Source: Microbacterium radiodurans
Lineage (GTDB): Bacteria; Actinomycetota; Actinomycetes; Actinomycetales; Microbacteriaceae
Length of the DNA stretch: 64,000 nt
Assembly: GCF_008710705.1 (NCBI RefSeq)
Contig: NZ_VYRZ01000001.1
Coordinates: forward strand, 496,001-560,000
Direction of reading: 5' to 3'
The translations under genes and the position numbers were made by a program. Position 1 is the stretch's first letter; the number at the start of each line of letters is the position of its first letter. Of the stretch, positions 46,917 through 55,151 are shown piece after piece. Under the pieces are notes generated by a model that was not told where the DNA came from, ran no database searches, and saw only the letters and a list, made by a program, of their open reading frames with translations.

Positions 46917-48703
46917 GCGCGCGCCCGCGGCAGGTCGTCGAGGCGGACGAGGTCCGACAGCTCGGGCGCGGCATCGAGGCCCTGCAGCGCCCGCCGGAGG
47001 GGTGGCATCCGCAGCGACGCCGAGCGCAGCAGGGCGTCGTCGCCGAGCACCTCCGCCACCGGGGCGTCGGCGAGGATGCGGCCGGCGCCCACCACGACGG
47101 CCCGGTCGGCGTGCTCGCTGACGAGCTGCATGTCGTGCGTGACGACGAGGACGGTCGTGCCGGCCGCGTTGACCTCGTGGAGGAGGCCCAGGAGTTCGTC
47201 GGCGCGGGCTCGATCCTGCCCGAACGTCGGCTCGTCCAGGGCGAGGACGGGGGCGCCGGCGATGAGCGCGGTTCCCACCGAGAGCCGCCGTTTCTGGCCG
47301 CCGGAGAGGAGGAACGGATGCCGGTCGGCGTGACGCTCGAGACCGAAGCGCGCCAGCATCCGTCCGACTCGATCGCGCACCTCGTCGTCGCCCAGCCCCT
47401 GACGGCGGAGGCTGTGCGCGAGCTCGTCGTGGACGGTGTGAGCCACGAACTGGTGCTCGGGGTTCTGGAAGACGAACCCGATCCGGCGGGCGAGCGCACG
47501 CGCGTCGGTACAGGTCGGATCGACGCCGTCGACGACGATGCGACCGCGCGGTGCGCGCACGACGCCCGCGATCGCCTGGATGAGACTCGTCTTGCCGGCG
47601 CCGTTGGCGCCCACGATCGCGACGAACTCGCCGCGGCGCACCTCGAGGTCCACGCCGTGCAGCACCTCGGTGCGGCCCCGCCGCAGCGTGAGCCCGCGCA
47701 CGGACACCGCGGCATCCGACACCGCGGCCTCGGCGCCGCGCTCGCCGCGCTCGCCGCGCGCGATCCTCGGAGAATCGCGCCGATCTCGGACGATGGCGGC
47801 CGAATCGTCCGAGACCGGCGCGACCTTCCGGGCTTCGTGAGCGGATGCCGCGGCCTCGAGGCCCGCGCGGAGCTCCTCGGGCGTGAGGGGCAGTGGATCG
47901 AGTGTCCAGCCGGCGTCGCGGAGTCGGAGGGCCGCGAGCGTCGCGACCGGCAGCCAGACGCCGAGCGCAAGGAGTTCGGCGCCGCGGGCGCGGAGGACCT
48001 CGTCGACGGTGCCGTCTGCGACCGTCCGCCCCTCGTGGTCGAGCGCGACGACCCGATCGGTGAAGGCGATGGCGGCGTCGAGGTTGTGCTCGACGAGCAG
48101 GATGGCGCGGTCGCCGGCGGCGGAGATCTCCGCGAGTGCGGCGTAGACCTCCTCGATGCCCGCCGGGTCGAGGTTCGCCGTCGGTTCGTCCAGGACGATG
48201 AGCGGTGAGTCCATCGCGAGCGCGCAGGCGATCGCGAGGCGCTGCCGGCCGCCTCCCGAGAGCCGGTCGGGGTTGTCGTGTCGACGATCCCAGAGGCCCA
48301 TGCGGCGAAGGGCCCGCTCCGCTCGGGCGAGCACCTCGTCGACGGGCATGCGGAGATTCTCGGGACCGAAGGCCACCTCATCGAGCAGCGACCCGGTCAC
48401 CAGCTGCGCGTCGGGATCCTGGAAGACCATGCCGACGCGCGTGCTCAGCTGCGGGATGGGGGTGGTCGCGGCATCCATCCCCGAGACCCGCACCGCACCC
48501 TCGACGACGGCGGGGATCGACTGCGGGATCAGGCCGTTCGCGGTCAGAGCGATCGTCGACTTGCCCGACCCGCTGGGCCCGAGAAGCAGCACGACCTCGC
48601 CCGGCGCGACGTCGAAGGTCGCCCCGCGGGTGGCTGCGGCATCCGAGCCCTCGTACGTCACCGCGAGGTCGCTCACGGCGAGCAGCGGCGCGGGGGAGGT
48701 CAC
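46913..48703 (-). CDS. ECF-type transporter ATPase, two ABC domains fused
   Basis: A 596-residue fusion of EcfA and EcfA' ATPases. Domain 1 (about 1-285): Walker A GPSGSGKST (42-50), LSGGGRQRLAIACAL, VLDEPTANLDPAG. Domain 2 (about 325-596): Walker A GANGAGKTS with Lys371, LSGGQKRRLSVGTAL and LALDEPTFGQD. The linker (about residues 294-311, VAPVSDDSAAIVRDRR) is encoded by a long palindrome at 47773-47825, described separately. The ATG at 48703 lies just downstream of an iron box and a CGGGT repeat. Overlap of 4 bp with the T component gene. Confidence 0.9.
   Translation of the reverse strand: MTSPAPLLAVSDLAVTYEGSDAAATRGATFDVAPGEVVLLLGPSGSGKSTIALTANGLIPQSIPAVVEGAVRVSGMDAATTPIPQLSTRVGMVFQDPDAQLVTGSLLDEVAFGPENLRMPVDEVLARAERALRRMGLWDRRHDNPDRLSGGGRQRLAIACALAMDSPLIVLDEPTANLDPAGIEEVYAALAEISAAGDRAILLVEHNLDAAIAFTDRVVALDHEGRTVADGTVDEVLRARGAELLALGVWLPVATLAALRLRDAGWTLDPLPLTPEELRAGLEAAASAHEARKVAPVSDDSAAIVRDRRDSPRIARGERGERGAEAAVSDAAVSVRGLTLRRGRTEVLHGVDLEVRRGEFVAIVGANGAGKTSLIQAIAGVVRAPRGRIVVDGVDPTCTDARALARRIGFVFQNPEHQFVAHTVHDELAHSLRRQGLGDDEVRDRVGRMLARFGLERHADRHPFLLSGGQKRRLSVGTALIAGAPVLALDEPTFGQDRARADELLGLLHEVNAAGTTVLVVTHDMQLVSEHADRAVVVGAGRILADAPVAEVLGDDALLRSASLRMPPLRRALQGLDAAPELSDLVRLDDLPRARA
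47773..47825. repeat. Palindromic element inside the ECF ATPase gene
   Basis: Arms 47773-47794 and 47804-47825 match at 19 of 22 positions around a 9-nt loop. It encodes the linker between the two ATPase domains in frame. The flanking left part CTCGGAGAATCGCGC (47766-47780), then CTCGGA after four bases, recurs exactly at 371-395. Confidence 0.75.
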
Positions 48704-48725
48704 GGGCGTCCTCGGATCAGCGAGT

Positions 48726-48755
48726 CGGGTCGGGTCGGGTCGGGTCAGGTCGGGT
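48726..48755. repeat. CGGGT pentanucleotide tandem repeat abutting the iron box
   Basis: Six units of CGGGT in a row, the fifth reading CAGGT, directly upstream (on this strand) of the iron box at 48756 and between it and the ATPase start at 48703. Four or more G3 runs with two-base loops make this a strong G-quadruplex candidate on the template strand of the ATPase gene. Confidence 0.85.
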
Positions 48756-48774
48756 TTAGCTTAGCCGACCCTAA
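48756..48774. promoter_or_regulatory. Iron box (IdeR/DtxR-type) before the ECF ATPase gene
   Basis: Read on the minus strand, TTAGGGTCGGCTAAGCTAA matches 16 of 19 positions of the DtxR/IdeR consensus and shares GGCTAAGCTAA with the box at 18114. It lies between the S-component gene and the ATPase gene, so at least the ATPase-T-SIP part should be iron-regulated. Confidence 0.8.
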
Positions 48775-48793
48775 CTTCCGCCGCGGGGCGGAG

Positions 48794-49360
48794 TCAGCGC
48801 CGGGCGACGCCGGCGCGACGGAGGCCGGCCCCGACGCCGAGTCCGATCGCGGTCCACACGACCGGGCCGAGCACGGCGAGCGTCAGGTAGACGATCTGCG
48901 CCCACAGCGCGAGGGCCCCGAGATCGGCGATGAAGAACACCGCCAGAGCCACGACGAGTCCGATCACCACGGCGGAGACGAAGAACCGCCACGGCGCCCA
49001 CGACCTGTACCGCACGAGGGCGGCGACCCCCTCCTGCAGAGCTCCGAACAGCAGCGCCGTTCCGAGGAAACGGAAGGTGTACGGGGGAGCGACGGCCGCC
49101 GAGGCGAGCGCGGCGATCAGGTGCGAGACGAGCGCGACCCAGGGCAGGCGCAGCACCTCCTGCGCGACGATGCCGGGCAGCACGTGCACGCCGAGGACGA
49201 AGCCGTAGAGGATCGGCGCCGCCGCGATCACCGGAGCGGCGAGCCACCCCTCGATTCCGCCGAGAAGGCCCGTGGCGACCCCGATGGCGGCGCACACGAG
49301 CAGAACGCGCGTGGAGAGACGGGATGCCGGGGCCACCCTCTCAGCGTAGCCGCGCGGCAC
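48794..49360 (-). CDS. ECF-type transporter substrate-binding S component, substrate unassigned
   Basis: A 188-residue membrane protein with about six spans and a short cytoplasmic tail, matching S-component size. SRLSTRVLLVCAAIGVATGLLGG and FLGTALLFGALQEGVAALVRYR fit the S-component fold. No specific substrate motif is recognised; the iron box and the siderophore-interacting protein in the same cluster suggest an iron chelate or heme. GTG at 49360 is used; a GTG eight codons later (49336) is an alternative. It lies upstream of the iron box, so it may have its own promoter. A weaker alternative is a non-ECF small permease. Confidence 0.75.
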   Translation of the reverse strand: MPRGYAERVAPASRLSTRVLLVCAAIGVATGLLGGIEGWLAAPVIAAAPILYGFVLGVHVLPGIVAQEVLRLPWVALVSHLIAALASAAVAPPYTFRFLGTALLFGALQEGVAALVRYRSWAPWRFFVSAVVIGLVVALAVFFIADLGALALWAQIVYLTLAVLGPVVWTAIGLGVGAGLRRAGVARR

Positions 49361-49412
49361 CGCGTCCCGTTCCGGGTGTCGTCGGCCTCGGCGCAGACGA
49401 GCCCGACCTGAC

Positions 49413-49430
49413 AGGAACCCCAGGGTTCCT
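49413..49430. promoter_or_regulatory. 18-bp palindrome upstream of the subtilase gene
   Basis: AGGAACCC (49413-49420) and GGGTTCCT (49423-49430) are perfect arms around CA, ending 87 bp before the protease ATG. It may be an operator; a similar-sized hairpin terminator is less likely because the only upstream gene runs the other way. Confidence 0.5.
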
Positions 49431-49517
49431 TGAGCGCAGCCTGTGAGCTAGGTTCGACTTCACCGCGCGCCGACGACGCCGCGCGGATCGCTCATCCATC
49501 CCCCCACTGGAGCGCAC

Positions 49518-52500
49518 ATGGTTCGCACCACCCTGCGGACAGTCGCGGCCGTATCCCTGGCCGCACTGTTCACGAGCACCGCCGCAACGGCATCCTTCGC
49601 TGCAACGGGAGAGGGGGTGAACATTCCGGCTCCGGTCACCGGAGAAGACGGGCGCTACATCGTCCTCCTCGAGGAGGCGCCCGTCGCGACCTACGAGGGC
49701 GGCGAGTCCGGTCTCGCGCCGACCAAGCCCGACGAGGGCGATCGCCTCGACGCGCAGTCACGCGCGGCGACGGATTACTCCGACTTCCTCGAGCAGCGCC
49801 AGGAGGCCGTGGCCGACGAGGTCGGCGTCACGCCCGACACGACCTACAGCACGACCCTGAACGGCTTCGCCGCCGACCTCACCGCCGATCAGGCGGGCAA
49901 GCTCGCGGCGACGAAGGGCGTCCTCGGGGTCTTCCCCGATGAGATCCGCCACGTCGACGCCGTTCCGTCGACGGAGTTCCTCGGGCTCGAGGGCGCCGGC
50001 GGCGTCTGGGAGAAGGTCGGCGGTATCGACGCCGCGGGCGAGGGCGTCGTGGTCGGTGTCGTCGACACCGGCATCGCGCCCGAGAACCCGGCGTTCGCGG
50101 GCGACGCGCTCGGCACGTCGGCCGGGAACGCCCCGTACATCGACGGCGGCGACGTCGTCTACACGAAGGCGGACGGCGGCGAGTTCCGCAGCGCCATCGT
50201 CGACCAGGATGCCGGAACCAAGGACGCCTGGGACGCTTCGCTGCTGAACACCAAGCTCATCGGCGCCCACTACTTCGGCGAGGGTGCGGCGGCGAACGGG
50301 TTCTCGTTCGACGCCGACTACCTCTCGCCCCGCGACGGCGACGGGCACGGCTCGCACACCGCCAGCACCGCCGCCGGCAACGACGGCGTCGAGGCGACGG
50401 TCGAGGGAATCGACTTCGGTGCGATCTCGGGTGTGGCCCCGGCCGCGAAGGTCGCCTCGTACAAGGCGTGCTTCGTCGGACCCGACCCGCTCGTCACGAC
50501 CGATGACATCTGCGCGCTGAGCGACCTGCTCGGCGCGATCGACCAGGCCGTCGCCGACGGCGTCGACGTCATCAACTACTCGATCGGCGGCGGCTCGGCC
50601 ACGACCGTGCTCGCCCCGGAGGACATCTCGTTCTTCAACGCGGCAGCGGCCGGGGTCTTCGTCGCCACGAGCGCCGGCAACTCCGGTCCCGACCCGGTCA
50701 CGGCCGACCACGCATCGCCGTGGTACGCGACCGTCGCGGCATCCACCGTCCCGACGTGGGAAGGCACCGTTCGTCTGGGTGAGGAGGGCGACACCGCCGC
50801 GGCGCAGTTCGCGGGCGCGTCGGTCTCGGTCGGCTTCGGCAGCACGATCTCGGGTCCGTCGGTCTTCGCCGGCGACGCCGGCCTGGCCGGTGCCGAGACG
50901 CCGAACCTCTGCCTGCTCGGATCGCTCGACCCCGCGGCGGTGACCGGCAAGATCGTCGTCTGCGACCGCGGATCGAACGCCCGCGTCGAGAAGTCGCAGG
51001 CGGTCGAGGAGGCCGGCGGTATCGGCATGATCCTGACGAACGTCACGCCCGCCTCGCTCGACAACGACTTCCACGTCGTCCCGACGGTGCACATCGCCGA
51101 CACGGCCCGCGCCGCGGTGCTCTCGTACGTGCAGGGCGGCACCGACCGTGTCGTCACGCTGATCGGCGAGAACATCACGGGCATCGAGACGCCCGTGCCC
51201 CAGGTCGCCGGCTTCTCGAGCCGCGGGCCGATGCTCGCGGACGGCAGCGACGTCATCAAGCCCGACATCACCGCTCCGGGCGTCGCGATCCTCGCGGCCA
51301 CCCAGAACGGAGTCGACGAGGACCCGACCTTCGGCATCCTCTCCGGCACGTCGATGTCGTCGCCGCACGTCGCCGGCCTCGCCGCTCTGTATCTCGGCGA
51401 GCGTCCGAACGCGACCCCGGCCGAGGTCAAGTCGGCGATGATGACCACCGCCTACGACACCGTGGACGCCGCGGGCGACGCCGTCACCGACCCGTTCACG
51501 CAGGGTGCCGGTCACGCCGACCCGACGAAGTACTTCGAGCCGGGTCTGCTGTACCTGAACGGTCCCGCCGACTGGGCCGCGTACCTGCAGGGGCTCGGGC
51601 TGCGCGACTTCCAGGTCGACCCGATCGATCCGAGCGACCTGAACCTGCCGTCCATCGGCATCGGCGCTCTCGGGGCGCCGCAGACGGTGAAGCGCACGAT
51701 CACGGCGACGGAGGCGGGCACCTTCGCGGCGCAGGCCTCGGTTCCCGGCGTGGACGTCTCGGTCTCGCCGTCGTCGGTGACGCTCGCCGCCGGCGAGTCG
51801 GCCGACGTCGAGGTGACGTTCTCGCGTACCGACGCGCCGCTCGGCGAGTGGGCCACGGGGTCCCTGACCTGGACGGGCGGAGCGAACGACGTGCGCTCGC
51901 CGATCGCGGTCTTCCCGGTTCCCGTGGACGCACCCGCTCAGGTGACCGGCACCGGCACGAGCGGGAGCGTCGACGTGACCGTCGCGCCGTCGCTCACCGG
52001 TGAGCTGGCTCTCGGGTTGTCGGGTCTCGTGCCGCAGGAGCTGCTCGTGAACCCGGACTTCCCACCGGTTCCCGGTCACTCCGGTGACCAGGACTCGTTC
52101 TACGACGAGGGTGACGCCGGCTTCAACGCGTACGAGATCGTCGACGTCCCGGAGGGCACCGAGTACGTCCGGTTCGCCGTCGAGACGGAGCAGACGGAGA
52201 CGACCGACCTCGACATGACCGTGTACCGCGTGGTCGGCCCGGACGACCTCCGGTACTACGAGCAGTGGTCGTCGGCGACGGCGTCGGCGAACGAGTCCGT
52301 CTCGCTCACGACGCCGACGGCGGGAACGTACCTGGTCATGGTGAACCGGTACTCGTACAGCGCGCCGTTCACCTACGACCTCACCTCGGCCGTGGTGGCC
52401 CCGGGCGTCAGCGGCGGAGACTTCACCGCGACCCCGAACCCGCTGCCGACGGTGCAGGGCGAGGACGCCACGTACACCCTCTCGTGGTCGGGTCTCGAGC

Positions 52501-53129
52501 CCGAGCGCACCTACCTGGGCGTCGTCCGCTACGGCGATTCATCGATCCGCACGATCGTCGAAGTGGAATCGGGTGCCGCCGCTCCGGTCGCCGTGGTGGC
52601 CCCCGAGGTCACCGGCAAGGCGAAGGTCGGCAGCACGCTGAAGGCCACGGCGGGCGAGTGGGATCCCGCCGAGGTGACGGTCGCGTACCAGTGGCTGCGC
52701 GCGGGCGAGCCGATCGAGGGCGCGACGTCGGCCTTGTACCGGGTGACCCGTGCCGACGTCGGCACGGCCCTGTCGGTGCGCGTCACCGCGACGGCCGAGG
52801 GCAACCCGACGGCGGGTACGTCGGTCTCGAACGAGGTGTTCGTGAAGTACAACTCCTCGACGACCGCGTCGGTGAACCGCTACGTCGGGACGTCGTCGCA
52901 GTCGTACGCCGTCACGGTGCGGGTCACTCCTACCGGTGGCGAGCCCGCGACCGGTGCGGTCGAGGTCTGGGTGAACGGTTCGACGTACGCCGGTGAGCTC
53001 GTCGACGGTGTCGCCCGGATCGAGCTGCCGAGGCAGTCGCGAGGCATCAAGATCGTGCTCGCGACCTACCCGGGCAGCGAGACGGTCGAGGGCTCGGTGG
53101 GCCTCAGCGGATTCCTCGTGCTGTGGTGA
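49518..53129 (+). CDS. Large secreted subtilisin-like serine protease (S8) with PA domain
   Basis: A 1203-residue exported protease. Signal peptide about 1-29; an I9-type propeptide about 45-145 (GRYIVLLEEAP, YSTTLNGFAADLTADQAGKL); the S8 catalytic domain has Asp183 (VVDTGIAPE), His277 (DGHGSHTAS) and Ser612 (GTSMSSPHVAG). A PA domain is inserted (about 460-560, GKIVVCDRGSNARVEKSQAV), as in plant-type and lactococcal-type subtilases. A fibronectin III-like domain (ETGTFAAQ region) follows, then Ig-like tail modules. No LPxTG-type signal is seen, so it is probably released. GGAG lies 6 nt before the ATG. Likely for extracellular protein degradation. Confidence 0.93.
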   Translation: MVRTTLRTVAAVSLAALFTSTAATASFAATGEGVNIPAPVTGEDGRYIVLLEEAPVATYEGGESGLAPTKPDEGDRLDAQSRAATDYSDFLEQRQEAVADEVGVTPDTTYSTTLNGFAADLTADQAGKLAATKGVLGVFPDEIRHVDAVPSTEFLGLEGAGGVWEKVGGIDAAGEGVVVGVVDTGIAPENPAFAGDALGTSAGNAPYIDGGDVVYTKADGGEFRSAIVDQDAGTKDAWDASLLNTKLIGAHYFGEGAAANGFSFDADYLSPRDGDGHGSHTASTAAGNDGVEATVEGIDFGAISGVAPAAKVASYKACFVGPDPLVTTDDICALSDLLGAIDQAVADGVDVINYSIGGGSATTVLAPEDISFFNAAAAGVFVATSAGNSGPDPVTADHASPWYATVAASTVPTWEGTVRLGEEGDTAAAQFAGASVSVGFGSTISGPSVFAGDAGLAGAETPNLCLLGSLDPAAVTGKIVVCDRGSNARVEKSQAVEEAGGIGMILTNVTPASLDNDFHVVPTVHIADTARAAVLSYVQGGTDRVVTLIGENITGIETPVPQVAGFSSRGPMLADGSDVIKPDITAPGVAILAATQNGVDEDPTFGILSGTSMSSPHVAGLAALYLGERPNATPAEVKSAMMTTAYDTVDAAGDAVTDPFTQGAGHADPTKYFEPGLLYLNGPADWAAYLQGLGLRDFQVDPIDPSDLNLPSIGIGALGAPQTVKRTITATEAGTFAAQASVPGVDVSVSPSSVTLAAGESADVEVTFSRTDAPLGEWATGSLTWTGGANDVRSPIAVFPVPVDAPAQVTGTGTSGSVDVTVAPSLTGELALGLSGLVPQELLVNPDFPPVPGHSGDQDSFYDEGDAGFNAYEIVDVPEGTEYVRFAVETEQTETTDLDMTVYRVVGPDDLRYYEQWSSATASANESVSLTTPTAGTYLVMVNRYSYSAPFTYDLTSAVVAPGVSGGDFTATPNPLPTVQGEDATYTLSWSGLEPERTYLGVVRYGDSSIRTIVEVESGAAAPVAVVAPEVTGKAKVGSTLKATAGEWDPAEVTVAYQWLRAGEPIEGATSALYRVTRADVGTALSVRVTATAEGNPTAGTSVSNEVFVKYNSSTTASVNRYVGTSSQSYAVTVRVTPTGGEPATGAVEVWVNGSTYAGELVDGVARIELPRQSRGIKIVLATYPGSETVEGSVGLSGFLVLW

Positions 53130-53162
53130 TGACCGGCTGATCCCGCCTCCGCGGGAGCGCGC

Positions 53163-53192
53163 GGGGCGTCCGGACGTCGGTTCGGACGCCCC
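53163..53192 (+). terminator. Terminator hairpin after the subtilase gene
   Basis: GGGGCGTCCG (53163-53172) and CGGACGCCCC (53183-53192) are perfect 10-bp complements with a 10-nt loop, 34 bp after the protease stop and between convergent genes. Confidence 0.75.
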
Positions 53193-53224
53193 GTTCGTCG
53201 TGGCGGCGAGCCCGAACGCCCGCG

Positions 53225-54196
53225 TCACACGACGATCGGCCGCGGGACGACGACGTCTCCGCTGTCGATGACCGAGCGCAACCCGGTCAGGATCGCCTCC
53301 TCCGGTCGGTACGCCGGGAGATAGCCGAGCACGCGCTCGGACTTCTCGATCGACAGCACGTGGTTGCGGTGCAGGTGACCCCAGCTCGCGTCCGCGAACT
53401 CGTTCGTGGTCCCCGCCCGGAACGTGTCCCACCCCACCGACTCGAGGTGCGCCTGCTGTCCGAACCAGCCGGCGGCGATGTGCGCGAAGCCGGTCACGTT
53501 GAGTGCGGTCGCCGCGACGGCGTGGAAGTCCTCGCCTGCCGCCGCGTCACGCTGCTCGAGGGCGAGCTGGAAGAGCTGCGCGACGTCGTCGGCGTGCACG
53601 TGGTGCATGTACTCGGCGCCGCTTCCCGGTATCCGCAGGATCTCGCCCGCGGCGAGCGTCGACCAGGCGCGCGGGTCGAGGTTGCCGAGGGGGCCGATGG
53701 GCGCCCAACCGGGTCCCGAGATGTGACCGGGGTGGATCGACGTGGTCGTGAGGCCCCCGGCGGCGGTCTCGGCCTTCAGAAGCTGCGCGATTGCCTCCTT
53801 CTGTTCGCCGTACTCGTCGATGGCGGGCGTCCCCTCGCCCTCCGCGATCGGGGCGAACAGCGCCGGACCGTACCGCCAGAGCGACCCGCAGTGCAGCAGG
53901 TGCGCAACCTCGCCGCGGATCCCGTCGACGAGGGCACGCGCCGAGTCGGTGGTGAAGCAGAGGAGGTCGACCACGGCATCCGGTCGCAGGTCGGCGACGC
54001 GGCGTGCGAACACGCCGTTGCTGTCCTCCTGTGCGCGGTCGGCGGTGACCTGCTCGACCTCGCGCCACTCGACGGCATCGGTGTACGACGTGCGCGTACC
54101 CCGCGTGATGTTCACGACCTCGTGACCCGCTCGAACGAGGCGGGGCACCAGGAAGGTTCCGATGTGACCACTGCCACCGACCACGACGACTCTCAT
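53225..54196 (-). CDS. NAD(P)-dependent epimerase/dehydratase (extended SDR)
   Basis: A 323-residue Rossmann-fold protein. It begins MRVVVVGGSGHIGTFLVPRL, the extended-SDR nucleotide motif GxxGxxG. Other typical segments are AVVDLLCF, LLHCGSLWRYG, and EYGEQKEAIAQLL, where YxxxK is represented by Tyr-Gly-Glu-Gln-Lys as catalytic pair. SIHPGHISGPGWAPIGPLGN is the substrate loop. Substrate unknown, possibly a nucleotide sugar or small sugar derivative. ATG at 54196; divergent from a metallo-beta-lactamase-fold gene with 149 bp between. Confidence 0.82.
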   Translation of the reverse strand: MRVVVVGGSGHIGTFLVPRLVRAGHEVVNITRGTRTSYTDAVEWREVEQVTADRAQEDSNGVFARRVADLRPDAVVDLLCFTTDSARALVDGIRGEVAHLLHCGSLWRYGPALFAPIAEGEGTPAIDEYGEQKEAIAQLLKAETAAGGLTTTSIHPGHISGPGWAPIGPLGNLDPRAWSTLAAGEILRIPGSGAEYMHHVHADDVAQLFQLALEQRDAAAGEDFHAVAATALNVTGFAHIAAGWFGQQAHLESVGWDTFRAGTTNEFADASWGHLHRNHVLSIEKSERVLGYLPAYRPEEAILTGLRSVIDSGDVVVPRPIVV

Positions 54197-54345
54197 GCGA
54201 CCCTCTTCCCCGCGGCCCGCACCATCCGACCGACGCCACCACGCTAGAGCGCGCGCCGTCGTCGGAACACGCACTGGCGCCGAGCGGAGGGACGTGCTTC
54301 GCGTGGATCGGGCCCGAGGGCCGACGGGCATGAGAGCATCGCGTC

Positions 54346-55119
54346 ATGAGGATCACCCAGGTGCGCAACGCGACGGTGTTGATCGAGTTCGCCGGGTTGA
54401 TGGAGTTCGCCGGGCTCCGCGTGCTCGTCGATCCGATGCTGGGGGCGAAGGGCTCGCAGCCGGGCTTCCTCGGCGTGCGGCGCAATCCGCTCGTGGATCT
54501 CCCCGTGCCGCTCGACGACCTGGTCCACCCGGATGTCGTGGTCGTCACGCACACGCATCCCGATCACTGGGATGCCGCGGCCGCCGCGCTCCTGCCGCGT
54601 GACGTTCCCATGCTCGTGCAGCACGCGGGTGATCGGCAGATCCTCCTCGATGCCGGTTTCGAGGACGTCACCGTCCTGAACCCGTCCCACATCGTCTCCG
54701 GGACGACTTTCACCCGCACCGGCGGCCAGCACGGGTCGGACGAGACGCTCGCCGCACGACCGGGCCTCGGCGAGGTGATGGGCGTGGTCATCGGGCGCCC
54801 CGGCGAGAGGACCGTCTACATCGCGGGAGACACCGTCCTGACCGGCGCGGTCGAGGATGCCGTGTCGACGCACCGCCCCGATGTGATCGTGCTGAACACG
54901 GGCGAAGCCGTCCTCCCCGGGCTGGACCCGATCCTCATGGGAGCCGACGACGTCGTCAGCGTCAACGCGCTCGCGCCGGCGGCCACCCTCGTCGCCGTTC
55001 ACATGGAGGCCCTCGATCACTGCACCGTCACCCGGGCGCACGTGCGCGAGACGGCTGCGGCGCACGGCATCTCGGGAGTCGTCCTCGTTCCCGAGGACGG
55101 CGAGACGCTCGAGGTCTGA
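54346..55119 (+). CDS. Metallo-beta-lactamase-fold hydrolase, UlaG-like
   Basis: A 257-residue cytoplasmic hydrolase. The metal site reads THTHPDHWD with His69, His71, Asp73 and His74, and NPSHIV, TGGQHG and IAGDTV supply the later ligands of the fold. The N-terminus MRITQVRNATVLIEF and the LVDPML strand match the UlaG/YcbL-type subgroup that cleaves lactone or phosphodiester bonds. Substrate unknown. It is alone on its strand, convergent with a hydrolase gene. Divergence from the epimerase gene may mean shared control. Confidence 0.85.
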   Translation: MRITQVRNATVLIEFAGLMEFAGLRVLVDPMLGAKGSQPGFLGVRRNPLVDLPVPLDDLVHPDVVVVTHTHPDHWDAAAAALLPRDVPMLVQHAGDRQILLDAGFEDVTVLNPSHIVSGTTFTRTGGQHGSDETLAARPGLGEVMGVVIGRPGERTVYIAGDTVLTGAVEDAVSTHRPDVIVLNTGEAVLPGLDPILMGADDVVSVNALAPAATLVAVHMEALDHCTVTRAHVRETAAAHGISGVVLVPEDGETLEV

Positions 55120-55151
55120 CCCTCCCGTCGGGGCGACGCGCCCGGCCTGCG

